Below are positions 1 to 8,755 of a stretch of 64,000 nucleotides of DNA, in pieces. Source of the stretch: CAXBDP01 sp963974465 (GTDB lineage: Bacteria > Bacteroidota > Bacteroidia > Cytophagales > Cyclobacteriaceae). The translations under genes were made by a program, and so were the position numbers. The stretch lies in NCBI GenBank assembly GCA_049340005.1, contig JBMPIY010000002.1. One strand, 5' to 3'. Each line of letters begins with the position of its first letter. The stretch's first letter is position 1. Under the pieces are notes generated by a model. The model was not told the origin of the DNA. It made no database searches and saw only the letters and a program-made list of their open reading frames with translations.

Positions 1-149
1 CGCACGACCAATCCATGATACTTTGGGATAATTTCAAACACCTCTTTTTTGGAGATAGAGGGAACCAAATCCACTTCAAAACCACGCTCAATTAGCATCG
101 GCTCAATGCCAGGATGCATTTTATCAATTATTAAAATTCTTTTCTTCAT
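1..149 (-). CDS. 2-hydroxyacid dehydrogenase, N-terminal part (cut by window edge)
   Basis: Only the first 49 codons are inside the window. They start at an ATG complementary to 147-149 and read MKKRILIIDKMHPGIEPML and onward. This matches the N-terminal half-domain of D-2-hydroxyacid / phosphoglycerate dehydrogenases as found in Bacteroidota, where the segment precedes the NAD-binding Rossmann domain. The catalytic Arg, Glu and His lie outside, so the substrate (3-phosphoglycerate or another 2-hydroxyacid) cannot be decided. The gene begins 5 bases after the mgtE stop on the same strand and is probably the third gene of the rsmA-mgtE unit. Confidence 0.7.
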   Translation of the reverse strand, partial: MKKRILIIDKMHPGIEPMLIERGFEVDLVPSISKKEVFEIIPKYHGLVV

Positions 150-154
150 AGATA

Positions 155-1507
155 TCAAAGCCCATATAATGCATGAGCAACGGAGAAGTAAACGAGTAGC
201 CCGAGTAAATCGTTTGCCGTAGTAATAAATGGCCCTGAGGCTAAGGCAGGATTAATTCCAAATTTATCTAAAACGATTGGTGTGATTGTGCCCATAAAAG
301 AAGCCAAAAGAACTACACTAAATAGGGCAATAGACACGACAAAACCCAAGCGAGCTTCGTGACCAATTAGCAAATTCACTCCCAAAACGAATAGTGCTAG
401 TACTAGTCCATTCAATACAGCAACTGCTAAGCCTTTGAGCATTCTCTCTTTTGTGGTGCTATCGAAGATCGATTTGCTTGCAAGCGATTGTACGATAATG
501 GATGAACTCTGAATACCAACATTACCACCTGTTGCAGTAATAAGAGGAATAAAAAAAGCTACGGCTGGGATGGCAATAATATCGGCTTCGAACAAGCCTA
601 TAAAACGAGCACCAAGCATACCTCCACCCAAGCCTACCATTAACCAAGGCAATCTTGCTTTTGTAAGCATCCACACTGAATCGCTCTCCTCCACATCAGC
701 AGAGATACCCGCCATGATTTGTCTTTCTTCATCGGCCAATTCCTGCATCACATCCACCACGTCATCAATGGTAATTCTACCAACAAGTTTTCCTTTTACA
801 TTTACTACGGGAATAGCTTCAAAATCATACCTTCGCATAATTTCCGCAACCTCCCGTTGATCTACATGCGTTTCGGTACTTATAACATTGGGATCGTAGA
901 TATCAGCAATTTTGGTTTTGTCATCGGCCAAAATGATTTTCTTAAGGCCAACTCTACCCAATAGTCGATTGGAATTATCTACTACATATACGGAGTAAAT
1001 TTTCTCAACATTTTCGGCTTGTCTGCGAATTTCTTCAATACACTGAACTACGGTCCAGTTGAGGTTGGCTTTTATTAATTCCTTTGCCATCAAACCACCC
1101 GCACAGTCTTCCGGATAGTGGAGTAGTTCTTTGATATTCGAAGCAATTTCTGCGTCCTCTAATACACCAATTATTTCCTCCCGCTGCTGTACGTTGAGTT
1201 CATTTAGTATATCAACCGCGTCATCAGAATCGAGATATTCTATAAAGCGAGCGATTTCATTGCTAGAAAAATGCTTCAGGAATTTAATCCTTGTATCATC
1301 TTCCAAATCGCTGATGATTCTAGCACCACGCTCTTTATCTAATAAGTCTACGACAAATTTGGAGTCCTCCGAATCAAATTCGTAAAGCAAGGTGCTGATA
1401 TCCGCATGGTTCACATCCTCCAGCGACTCCACTATAAAAGCGGAATCCTGCGAAGTGATAGCTTCTTGCAGCAACTCTACGTATTCTTTGGACAATTCAA
1501 ATTTCAT
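155..1507 (-). CDS. mgtE: MgtE-type magnesium channel/transporter
   Basis: This 450-residue protein is the usual MgtE length and imports Mg2+ through the inner membrane. In order it has the helical MgtE_N domain (about residues 30-130), a pair of CBS domains (about 135-255) that sense cytosolic Mg2+, and a C-terminal block of about five membrane helices (about 285-448). The pore-signature stretch GGNVGIQSSS is visible. The last helix carries SGPFITTANDLLGLL with Asp433 at the place of the ion-binding aspartate of characterised MgtE channels. The start codon overlaps the rsmA stop by four bases (ATGA), so translation is probably coupled to rsmA. One copy of the GCGGGAGG octamer lies at 1177-1184. 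Confidence 0.95.
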   Translation of the reverse strand: MKFELSKEYVELLQEAITSQDSAFIVESLEDVNHADISTLLYEFDSEDSKFVVDLLDKERGARIISDLEDDTRIKFLKHFSSNEIARFIEYLDSDDAVDILNELNVQQREEIIGVLEDAEIASNIKELLHYPEDCAGGLMAKELIKANLNWTVVQCIEEIRRQAENVEKIYSVYVVDNSNRLLGRVGLKKIILADDKTKIADIYDPNVISTETHVDQREVAEIMRRYDFEAIPVVNVKGKLVGRITIDDVVDVMQELADEERQIMAGISADVEESDSVWMLTKARLPWLMVGLGGGMLGARFIGLFEADIIAIPAVAFFIPLITATGGNVGIQSSSIIVQSLASKSIFDSTTKERMLKGLAVAVLNGLVLALFVLGVNLLIGHEARLGFVVSIALFSVVLLASFMGTITPIVLDKFGINPALASGPFITTANDLLGLLVYFSVAHALYGL

Positions 1508-2286
1508 AGGCTTCTAAATTTTTCGATGTCTTTGGTAAGCGTAATAAAATCCTCCACACTCAACTGCTCGGCTCTTTTTTGCAAAATTGGCATTTCTGCC
1601 ATTTCGGTAGGCAAATTTAGGCTTTTCAGTGCATTCCGCAATGTTTTTCGTCTTTGTTGATAGCCCGATTTTACCACACTTTTGAAAAGTGATTCATCGC
1701 AGTCTAGGGTTTTACGATCGTTTCTTTGTAAGCGAATTACACCCGATTGCACTTTCGGTGGCGGATTAAAAACGCTTGGATCGACGCTAAAAAGATATTC
1801 ACAATCGTACCAAACTTGCAATAGAATACTTAAAATGCCGATATCCTTTTTACCGGGTTTAGCACAAATTCTCTCAGCTACCTCTTTCTGCAACATGCCA
1901 ACTACTTGCGGGATATCATCTCGGTATTCTAGTATCCGAAAAAATATTTGCGAAGATATATTGTATGGAAAATTTCCAATTATTGAAAGTGGCGAACTTA
2001 TAGTTTTGAGCAAATGAAATTGAAGAAAATCACCTTCAATTATCCGATCTTCCAAAGCCGGAAAATGTTTCTGCAAATAGGGAATAGACTCTCTATCTAG
2101 CTCAATGAGGTATAATTCTTCCTCCCGCTTCATTAGATATTTGGTGAGCACACCCATTCCTGGACCTATTTCCAATACCTTTTTGTATTGGTCATTAGGT
2201 AGCAAACTATCTACTATTTTCTTGGCAATTCCTTCATCTTTCAAAAAATGTTGACCAAGGAACTTTTTTGGTTTTACAGAGGTCAT
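1504..2286 (-). CDS. rsmA: 16S rRNA (adenine1518/1519-N6)-dimethyltransferase RsmA/KsgA
   Basis: The product dimethylates two adjacent adenines in the 3' hairpin of 16S rRNA during small-subunit assembly. I start it at the ATG complementary to 2284-2286 (260 residues), because the family begins just before KPKKFLGQHFLKD; an upstream in-frame ATG would add 22 residues of no family character and run into the pepA start region. Visible motifs are QHFLKD, the SAM-binding VLEIGPGMGVLT and the catalytic GNFPYNISSQI (the family's NLPY/NFPY motif). It is divergent from the aminopeptidase gene, with only 52 bases between the two starts, and overlaps mgtE by four bases. Confidence 0.95.
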   Translation of the reverse strand: MTSVKPKKFLGQHFLKDEGIAKKIVDSLLPNDQYKKVLEIGPGMGVLTKYLMKREEELYLIELDRESIPYLQKHFPALEDRIIEGDFLQFHLLKTISSPLSIIGNFPYNISSQIFFRILEYRDDIPQVVGMLQKEVAERICAKPGKKDIGILSILLQVWYDCEYLFSVDPSVFNPPPKVQSGVIRLQRNDRKTLDCDESLFKSVVKSGYQQRRKTLRNALKSLNLPTEMAEMPILQKRAEQLSVEDFITLTKDIEKFRSL

Positions 2287-2338
2287 TTTAAATCTTCTTA
2301 TTATTGCAGAACTAGAAGCGATAAAGCTAAAACAATTC

Positions 2339-3793
2339 ATGTTGCCAACCATAGAAATTTTAAATCAAGCGAAGGATTCTGACTGTAAAGTAATATTGCT
2401 GGAGAAAAAGAAAGCTCTTGCAAACTATTTTGGGAAAGATCAATTATCAGCATTACAAGCTCAATTCGCCAAAAACAAAAAACTGTATATCAATAGTGGA
2501 GTATCTTTCGAAGCCTATTTTTTGAAGGAAAGTGATGAGGATGCCTATGAGGAAGCAGAAAGCCTTAGACATGCAGGATGGGAGTGTTTTCAGAAGCTCA
2601 AAGAAAACCAGCAGGTTAGTATTCAAATCAGATTGGAGCTAAAAAATGAAGCTCAGGCTTTGGACTTTTTGGAAGGTTTGCTTTTGAGTTGCTACACATT
2701 TGAGAAGTATAAATCCAAAAAATCTGATTTTAGCTTAACAAATATCAGTTTGGTTTCGTCGAAGATTACGGCAAAGCATACAGAGGAATTGCTGAATGTG
2801 GTGAAAGCTACTTTTGTAGCGAGAGATTTGGTGAATGAGCCTGTGATTTCCCTTACTGCGGAGCAATTGGGAAAAGAGCTAATCGAGCAAGGAAAAATAA
2901 GTGGTGTAAAAGTAGAAGTATTGAATCACAGCAAAATAAAAGCGCTAAAAATGGGCGGTTTGCTTTCAGTGAATTTGGGCAGCTTACTCCCTCCTACTTT
3001 TTCGATTTTAGAATACAAACCTAAAAATGCCATCAACACCAAACCCTACGTATTGGTAGGCAAAGGAGTAGTTTATGATACTGGAGGATTGAGCTTGAAA
3101 CCAACGCCCAATTCTATGGACATGATGAAATGCGATATGGCAGGAGCTGCAACTGTAGCGGGAGGAATTCATGCCATTGCATTAAATAAACTTCCCGTGC
3201 ATGTAATAGGTCTTATTCCTGCTACAGATAATCGTCCAGGCCAGAATGCCATTACCCCAGGCGACGTCATCACCATGTTCGACGGACAAACAGTAGAAGT
3301 ACTCAATACCGATGCAGAAGGCCGATTGATAATGGCAGATGCTATTGCATATGCAGACAAATATGACCCAGAATGGATTATGGACTTTGCTACGCTTACT
3401 GGTTCAGCCGTTGCTGCAATTGGTCCAGAAGGAGCAGTAATGATGGGCACTATGGACAACCAATTGAAGACGCAATTAACAGAAGCTGGAAATAAATGCA
3501 GAGAACGCTTAGTAGAATTTCCACTATGGAAGGTTTATCACAAGCAAATTGAATCTGATATAGCTGATTTTAAGAACTTGGGTGGCCAATATTCAGGAGC
3601 AATTACAGCAGGAGTATTCTTGAGTAAATTCACCAAAAAACCATGGGCTCATGTAGATTTGGCTGGACCAGCTTATATTAAAGGAGTTGATAGCTATAGA
3701 GGAAAAAACGGGACAGGTTTTGGAGTTAGATTAATTTATCGTTTCATTCAATCGTTGGTAGAAGAAAAAAATGGAAAATCCACAAAGAAATAA
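2339..3793 (+). CDS. pepA: M17-family leucyl aminopeptidase
   Basis: This is a cytosolic dinuclear-metal exopeptidase of 484 residues that removes N-terminal amino acids. The N-terminal third is the variable M17 N-domain. The catalytic domain (from about residue 170) contains GKGVVYDTGGLSLKPT with the catalytic Lys and a metal Asp, KCDMAGAATVAGG with another metal Asp, and the family signature NTDAEGRL with metal Asp and Glu and the catalytic Arg. All the metal-binding residues expected in active M17 peptidases appear present. Its 3' end overlaps pdxA by 23 bases. I use the gene symbol loosely, since M17 members differ in specificity. An octamer copy is at 3158-3165. Confidence 0.9.
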   Translation: MLPTIEILNQAKDSDCKVILLEKKKALANYFGKDQLSALQAQFAKNKKLYINSGVSFEAYFLKESDEDAYEEAESLRHAGWECFQKLKENQQVSIQIRLELKNEAQALDFLEGLLLSCYTFEKYKSKKSDFSLTNISLVSSKITAKHTEELLNVVKATFVARDLVNEPVISLTAEQLGKELIEQGKISGVKVEVLNHSKIKALKMGGLLSVNLGSLLPPTFSILEYKPKNAINTKPYVLVGKGVVYDTGGLSLKPTPNSMDMMKCDMAGAATVAGGIHAIALNKLPVHVIGLIPATDNRPGQNAITPGDVITMFDGQTVEVLNTDAEGRLIMADAIAYADKYDPEWIMDFATLTGSAVAAIGPEGAVMMGTMDNQLKTQLTEAGNKCRERLVEFPLWKVYHKQIESDIADFKNLGGQYSGAITAGVFLSKFTKKPWAHVDLAGPAYIKGVDSYRGKNGTGFGVRLIYRFIQSLVEEKNGKSTKK

Positions 3794-4811
3794 CGACGAC
3801 ATAACAATTGGAATAAGCATAGGCGATGTAAACGGCATTGGCCCGGAGGTGATAATCAAAACTTTGTCTGACACTCGCGTTTCCAAATTATATACACCAG
3901 TAATATACGGCAATACAAAAGTGCTTTCATATTACAAAAAGGCGCTTGACAACAACGACTTTGTTTATTTCAATCCACGAGATGGGCAGTTTGCCAAGCA
4001 TAAAGTGAATGTGATCAATGTCTGGGACGATCATGTGGATATTACTCCAGGTGTCGGAACTGTGGAAAGCGGCAAACGCTCCCTCCAATCTCTAGAAGCT
4101 GCATGCTCAGATCTGGATAATGAAAATATTGATGCATTAGTCACTGCTCCAATCAATAAGCATAGTATGCAAGGTGAAGATTTCAATTTCCCAGGCCATA
4201 CAGAATTTCTCACCAGCAGATTCAAAGCTGACGATAGTCTAATGTTTTTGGTAAATGAAGATTTCAGAATTGGTGTAGTAACAGGCCATATTCCGATAAA
4301 GGATATTAGCCAAGCAATCACCAGCGATTTGGTGCGCAAAAAATTGAAACTAATGATCAACAGCTTGAAAGTTGACTTTGGAATCAAAAAGCCAAAAGTA
4401 GCAGTATTGGGTCTCAACCCTCACGCCGGCGAAGATGGAATGCTCGGCAATGAAGAAATTGATGTTATCAAACCAGTAATCGAAGAATTCAAACAAAAAG
4501 GCAATTTAGTTTTTGGGCCGTTTCCTGCTGATGGATTTTTTGGAACAGCCTCACAAAAGCAATTTGATGGAGTATTGGCCATGTATCATGATCAAGGACT
4601 GATCCCTTTTAAGCAATTGGCTTTCGATAATGGAGTGAACTTTACCGCCGGCTTGCCAATAGTTCGAACCTCGCCAGACCATGGAACGGCCTATGACATT
4701 GTGACCAAAGGATTGGCAAATGAAGAATCATTCAGAGCGGCCTATTTTCTAGCTGCCGATATCGTAAAAAACCGTCGCGAGCAAAATAAAGCTGGAATTG
4801 GTCAAAGCTAA
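3771..4811 (+). CDS. pdxA: 4-hydroxythreonine-4-phosphate dehydrogenase
   Basis: PdxA oxidises 4-hydroxythreonine phosphate in the DXP-dependent route to pyridoxal phosphate. The protein has 346 residues, normal for the family. It begins with the typical ITIGISIGDVNGIGPEV segment. It carries the metal/substrate histidines in FPGHTEFLT, MYHDQGLIPFKQL and SPDHGTAYDI, plus the conserved NPHAGEDGMLGNEE. The start lies inside the end of the pepA gene (23-base overlap), so the two are probably co-translated. The next promoter-like element lies directly after the stop. Confidence 0.95.
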   Translation: MENPQRNNDDITIGISIGDVNGIGPEVIIKTLSDTRVSKLYTPVIYGNTKVLSYYKKALDNNDFVYFNPRDGQFAKHKVNVINVWDDHVDITPGVGTVESGKRSLQSLEAACSDLDNENIDALVTAPINKHSMQGEDFNFPGHTEFLTSRFKADDSLMFLVNEDFRIGVVTGHIPIKDISQAITSDLVRKKLKLMINSLKVDFGIKKPKVAVLGLNPHAGEDGMLGNEEIDVIKPVIEEFKQKGNLVFGPFPADGFFGTASQKQFDGVLAMYHDQGLIPFKQLAFDNGVNFTAGLPIVRTSPDHGTAYDIVTKGLANEESFRAAYFLAADIVKNRREQNKAGIGQS

Positions 4812-4846
4812 ATCGCACAATCTTTTATTATTTAGAAATCTATGAT

Positions 4847-4854
4847 TAATTTTG
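4847..4854 (+). promoter_or_regulatory. Bacteroidota -7 promoter element (TAATTTTG) for the DUF177-rpmF cluster
   Basis: The octamer TAATTTTG matches the Bacteroidota -7 consensus TAnnTTTG exactly and sits in the gap between pdxA and the DUF177 gene. No clear TTTG -33 box is visible at the usual distance. Transcription would begin at about 4858-4861, so the TTG at 4852 cannot be the DUF177 start codon. Confidence 0.5.
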
Positions 4855-4875
4855 CGTCCCTTTAAAAATACTGAG

Positions 4876-5406
4876 GTGGATCAACTAAAAAAATTTAATA
4901 TCGAAATAGTGCGACTGAGCAATAAAAAGCATCAGTATGACTTCGATTTTGATAATGATTTTTTTGCAGAATTTGAAAATAGCCTTATTTCTGAAGGTGA
5001 GGGAAAGGTAGATTTGGAGCTCGATAAGAGCGAATCAATGATTTCCGCTACCTTTGCAATTACGGGCTTTATAAAATTGACTTGTGATAGAAGCCTCGAT
5101 TTGTTTGATTTTCCACTCAATGTAAATGAAAGAGTCATTTTCAAATACGGTGATGAAGAAGGTGAGCTTACAGATGAGATACAAATAATTAGCAGAGATG
5201 CACATCGGATCAATGTAGCACAGACAGTTTACGAACTGATTACTATGGCTATACCGATGAAAAAACTTCATCCTCGATACGATGGTGAAGATAAGGATGA
5301 GGAGTTTATTTTCCAGACAGATGTCGAGGAAGAAGAAGCTCCAATAGAGGCAGTCGACCCAAGGTGGGCGGCACTCGAAAAATTGAAAAACGAAGGAAAA
5401 CTTTAA
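4876..5406 (+). CDS. DUF177 (YceD-type) protein
   Basis: The protein belongs to the DUF177/YceD family, which in most bacteria is encoded directly before rpmF and is linked to 23S rRNA/50S metabolism, although its biochemical role is poorly defined. I choose the GTG at 4876 (176 residues, MDQLKKFNIEIVRL). The longer open frame starts at a TTG that lies inside the -7 element. The centre (TFAITGFIKLTCDRSLDLFDFPL) has the family's conserved Cys-Asp-Arg segment. The C-terminus is acidic and ends DPRWAALEKLKNEGK, a typical family tail. It ends 14 bases before rpmF. Confidence 0.85.
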   Translation: MDQLKKFNIEIVRLSNKKHQYDFDFDNDFFAEFENSLISEGEGKVDLELDKSESMISATFAITGFIKLTCDRSLDLFDFPLNVNERVIFKYGDEEGELTDEIQIISRDAHRINVAQTVYELITMAIPMKKLHPRYDGEDKDEEFIFQTDVEEEEAPIEAVDPRWAALEKLKNEGKL

Positions 5407-5420
5407 TTACAAATATTGTC

Positions 5421-5606
5421 ATGGCACATCCTAAACGGAAAATTTCCAAAACTAGAAGAGACAAAAGAAGAACACATTATAAAAGTGTAGCTGCTACATT
5501 TATGGAATGCTCAAACTGTGGAGCACCTGTACTTCGTCACAGAGTTTGTTCTGAGTGTGGACATTACAAAGGTAAACCAGCTATAGAAAAAGAAGTGGCC
5601 GTTTAA
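5421..5606 (+). CDS. rpmF: 50S ribosomal protein L32 (zinc-binding form)
   Basis: This 61-residue L32 starts at the ATG at 5421 (MAHPKRKISKTRRDKRR). The longer open frame beginning at 5364 lies inside the DUF177 gene. The core CSNCGAPVLRHRVCSECG contains two Cys-x-x-Cys pairs, so this is the zinc-ribbon (C+) form of L32. It lies between DUF177 and plsX, the classic DUF177-rpmF-plsX-fabH order that ties ribosome and lipid synthesis. Confidence 0.97.
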   Translation: MAHPKRKISKTRRDKRRTHYKSVAATFMECSNCGAPVLRHRVCSECGHYKGKPAIEKEVAV

Positions 5607-5612
5607 TAGCCG

Positions 5613-6551
5613 ATGAAAATCGCATTAGACGTAATGGGCGGTGATTTTGCTCCCGATGTAACTATCGAAGGAGCTATTACTGCTTTGGCTGAACTTGACT
5701 CCAATGTTCACATCATTCTTATAGGCCCTGAGGAGCTTATCCGCTCTAAAGTTAATGAGGAGGAATATAACGGGAGGATATCAATTTACGATGCGCCGGA
5801 CGTAATTGGTATGGGCGAGCATCCAACAAAGGCATTTTCACAAAAGCCCCGTTCTTCAATAGCTATTGGGTTTGGATTGCTCAAAACAAAACAAATTGAT
5901 GTATTCTGCTCGGCAGGAAACACAGGTGCCATGCTGGTTGGCTCTATGTTTACCATCAAAGCCATTGAGGGAATTATAAGGCCTGCAATTGCAAGCTTTG
6001 TTCCTCGCGAAAATGGTGAGTACGGAATAATATTGGATGTAGGTGCAAATGCTGATGTAAAACCTGATGTGCTTGTTCAGTTTGGAGAATTGGGATCATT
6101 ATATGCCAAGCATGTGATGAAAATCGACAATCCAAAAGTTGCCTTAATGAACTTGGGCGAAGAAGAACAAAAAGGCACATTGCTTACTCAAGCAGCCTAT
6201 CAGCTTTTCAAGGTTAACAGCAAAGTTAATTTTGTTGGCAATATCGAAGGCAACGATATATTTTCAGATAAGTCTGATGTAATCGTTTGCGATGGTTTTA
6301 TAGGAAATGTAATCCTCAAACAAGCCGAATCGATTTATGCATTAATGAAAAAACGGAATATTAGCGATCCGTTTTTCGATAAATTCAACTACGAGGCCGT
6401 AGGGGGTAGTCCTATTCTAGGGGTGAACGCCAATGTGATAATTGGTCATGGAGTGTCTAGTAGTATTGCCATAAAAAATATGCTATTACAAGCTAAGAAT
6501 ATGGCTGACTCTAAAATTCATGAAATCATTAAGAAGGCTTACGACGAATAA
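5613..6551 (+). CDS. plsX: Phosphate acyltransferase PlsX
   Basis: PlsX converts acyl-ACP and phosphate to acyl-phosphate, the donor for the first acylation of glycerol-3-phosphate. The 312-residue protein starts MKIALDVMGGDFAPDVTIEGA, the family N-terminus, and carries the typical FCSAGNTGAML and NVGEEEQKG-like (here MNLGEEEQKGT) segments. It starts 6 bases after rpmF. Its last codons and stop are part of an intrinsic-terminator-like hairpin (6534-6561), so it may not be fully co-transcribed with fabH. Confidence 0.96.
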   Translation: MKIALDVMGGDFAPDVTIEGAITALAELDSNVHIILIGPEELIRSKVNEEEYNGRISIYDAPDVIGMGEHPTKAFSQKPRSSIAIGFGLLKTKQIDVFCSAGNTGAMLVGSMFTIKAIEGIIRPAIASFVPRENGEYGIILDVGANADVKPDVLVQFGELGSLYAKHVMKIDNPKVALMNLGEEEQKGTLLTQAAYQLFKVNSKVNFVGNIEGNDIFSDKSDVIVCDGFIGNVILKQAESIYALMKKRNISDPFFDKFNYEAVGGSPILGVNANVIIGHGVSSSIAIKNMLLQAKNMADSKIHEIIKKAYDE

Positions 6552-6561
6552 GCCTTTTTTT
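6534..6561 (+). terminator. Hairpin with T-run embedded in the plsX stop codon
   Basis: AAGGCTT (6534-6540) pairs perfectly with AAGCCTT (6550-6556) across a 9-base loop and is followed by a run of T up to 6561. The plsX stop TAA (6549-6551) overlaps the 3' arm. The shape is that of a Rho-independent terminator or a partial attenuator between plsX and fabH. Confidence 0.6.
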
Positions 6562-6576
6562 ATTATACCCCTTACT

Positions 6577-7584
6577 ATGAAAGAACAAATCAGAGCTGCA
6601 ATTACAGGAATCAATGGCTGGGTACCCGACTACGTACTTACCAACAAAGAACTTGAAACACTAGTTGACACCAATGATGAGTGGATAACCTCCCGCACTG
6701 GCATCAAAGAGAGAAGGATTCTTAAAGGTGAAGGTCAAGGTACATCCGTTATTGCTGTAAATGCGATAAATGGTTTATTAGAAAAAACCAATACAAAAGC
6801 CGAGGAGATTGATTTGATTCTTTGTGCCACGACCACTCCAGACTTTGTTTTCCCAGCTACTGCCAATATTATCGCTAATGAAGTAGGTGCGAAAAATGCC
6901 TTTGGATATGATATACAAGCAGCTTGCTCAGGTTTTTTATATGCCCTATCTACAGGAGCTCAATTTATCGAAACAGGTAAATACAAAAAGGTAATTGTAG
7001 TAGGTGCAGACAAAATGTCTTCGATCATTGATTATCAGGATCGTACCACTTGCATCATATTTGGCGATGGTGGTGGCGCTGTAATGCTAGAACCTACAAC
7101 CGATGATTTTGGAATAATGGATTTCAAGCTTCATTCGGATGGCTCCGGTGCACAATACCTTCATATGAAAGCGGGAGGTAGTAGACTCCCTGCCAGCCAC
7201 GAAACCGTTGATAAACGTCAACATTCTGTGTTTCAAGAAGGCTCTGCAGTATTCAAATTTGCAGTAACCAATATGGCGGATGTAGCAGCTGAGGTGATGG
7301 AGCGTAATAATCTCACAGCCGATGAAGTAGCTTGGCTAGTTCCACATCAGGCGAACAAAAGAATTATCGACGCCACAGCAAACCGTATGGGCTTAGACAA
7401 AGAAAAGGTGATGCTAAATATCCATAAATATGGCAATACTACTAGCGGCACCATTCCTCTTTGCTTGTGGGAGTACGAAAATCAATTGAAAAAAGGAGAT
7501 AATCTTATATTAGCTGCCTTTGGTGGTGGCTTCACTTGGGGCGCCATATATGTAAAATGGTGCTACGATGGCAAATCTGTATAG
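6577..7584 (+). CDS. fabH: 3-oxoacyl-ACP synthase III
   Basis: FabH condenses acyl-CoA with malonyl-ACP to start fatty acid synthesis. I start it at the ATG at 6577 (335 residues, MKEQIRAAITGINGWVPDYV), because the upstream extension runs through the plsX terminator hairpin. The Cys-His-Asn triad is complete: Cys in QAACSGFLYAL, His in WLVPHQANKR and Asn in HKYGNTTSGT. Two copies of the octamer occur here, one in each orientation (6689-6696 and 7171-7178). Confidence 0.96.
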   Translation: MKEQIRAAITGINGWVPDYVLTNKELETLVDTNDEWITSRTGIKERRILKGEGQGTSVIAVNAINGLLEKTNTKAEEIDLILCATTTPDFVFPATANIIANEVGAKNAFGYDIQAACSGFLYALSTGAQFIETGKYKKVIVVGADKMSSIIDYQDRTTCIIFGDGGGAVMLEPTTDDFGIMDFKLHSDGSGAQYLHMKAGGSRLPASHETVDKRQHSVFQEGSAVFKFAVTNMADVAAEVMERNNLTADEVAWLVPHQANKRIIDATANRMGLDKEKVMLNIHKYGNTTSGTIPLCLWEYENQLKKGDNLILAAFGGGFTWGAIYVKWCYDGKSV

Positions 7585-7635
7585 CTAGATTTCGAATAAA
7601 TTGAGTAAATTGTTAACCCTTATCAAAAATTAATA

Positions 7636-8202
7636 ATGGCATCAACTGCTGACTTTAGAAATGGCTTGTGCATTGAGTATAACGGTGATCTTTATATCAT
7701 CACTGAATTTATGCACGTGAAGCCTGGTAAAGGACCTGCCTTTGTGAGGACCAAACTAAAAAACTTACGCACTGGTAAAGTAATTGACAACACCTTTAAC
7801 TCAGGCGTAAAAATCACAACAGCTAGAATAGAAAGAAGACCTTTCCAATTCTTGTATAAAGATGATCTCGGCTATAACTTCATGGATTCAGAGACCTTCG
7901 ATCAAGTGGTGATCGAAGAAAAACTAATTGATGCAGCGGAATTATTAAAAGACGGCCAAGAATGCGAAATTCTATATCATGCTGAAACTGAAACTCCGCT
8001 TACAGTAGATCTTCCTGCTAATGTTGTGCTACAAGTAACTTATACTGAGCCTGGCCTTAGAGGCGATACAGCAAACAATGCACTGAAACCTGCTACTGTT
8101 GAAACAGGAGCTACTGTTATGGTTCCATTATTTGTAGATCAAGACGAATATATCAGAGTAGATACTCGTGACAAATCTTATGTTGAGAGAGTGAAGGTTT
8201 AA
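7636..8202 (+). CDS. efp: Translation elongation factor P
   Basis: EF-P relieves ribosome stalling at polyproline. The protein has 188 residues with the KOW-like N-domain followed by two OB domains. The loop that reaches the peptidyl-transferase centre reads HVKPGKGPAFVR with Lys32 at the position that is modified in some bacteria. The modification enzymes are not in this window. The gene lies between fabH and accB, separated by about 50 and 43 bases, in the usual Bacteroidota cluster. Confidence 0.96.
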   Translation: MASTADFRNGLCIEYNGDLYIITEFMHVKPGKGPAFVRTKLKNLRTGKVIDNTFNSGVKITTARIERRPFQFLYKDDLGYNFMDSETFDQVVIEEKLIDAAELLKDGQECEILYHAETETPLTVDLPANVVLQVTYTEPGLRGDTANNALKPATVETGATVMVPLFVDQDEYIRVDTRDKSYVERVKV

Positions 8203-8245
8203 ATAATCCCTTCACATGGTTTTCTGAAAATTAACCTTACAAAAT

Positions 8246-8728
8246 ATGAAAGCAAAAGACATCCAAGAACTTATCGATTTCATATCCAAAACTGGACTTG
8301 AAGAAGTTAATATTGAAACAGAGGAATTTAAGATAAAAGTAAAAAGGTCTAATGATGCTCCTCAAATTGTAGAGCAAGCAGCTAGGCCTCAAACAAGTGC
8401 TCCGGCTCCAGCAGCCGCACAAGCGCCTAGTCCTGCTCCGGCAGCTCCGGCTCCAGCAGCACCTGCAGCTGAAGAAAGCAACAAAAACTACGTTGAAATT
8501 AAGTCTCCAATGATTGGTACTTTCTACCGCACACCAAACCCAGAATCACCTTCATTTGTCCAAATAGGTGACAAAGTAACGGCTGGTCAAGTAGTGTGTA
8601 TAGTTGAAGCAATGAAATTGTTTAATGAAATTGAATCTGAAGTATCTGGCACCATTGTAAAAGTGCTCGTAGAAAATGCCAATCCGGTAGAATACGATCA
8701 GCCACTTTTCTTAGTCGATCCTTCTTAA
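8246..8728 (+). CDS. accB: Biotin carboxyl carrier protein of acetyl-CoA carboxylase
   Basis: The 160-residue carrier shuttles carboxybiotin between AccC and the carboxyltransferase. The N-terminus (MKAKDIQELIDFISKTGLEE) is the AccB type. Residues of roughly 45-80 are an Ala-Pro-rich flexible linker encoded by near-repeats of GCTCCAGCAGC. The C-terminal biotinyl domain has the biotin-accepting Lys in the EAMKLFNEIE motif. It is followed 27 bases later by accC. Confidence 0.96.
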   Translation: MKAKDIQELIDFISKTGLEEVNIETEEFKIKVKRSNDAPQIVEQAARPQTSAPAPAAAQAPSPAPAAPAPAAPAAEESNKNYVEIKSPMIGTFYRTPNPESPSFVQIGDKVTAGQVVCIVEAMKLFNEIESEVSGTIVKVLVENANPVEYDQPLFLVDPS

Positions 8729-8755
8729 TCATTCTTTCATTTAGCTTTCTCATTC

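Noticed and set aside
8395..8480. Short GC-rich near-repeats (GCTCCAGCAGC) resembling a repeat array
   Set aside because: They encode the Ala-Pro linker of AccB, are irregular, and have no CRISPR-like spacing.
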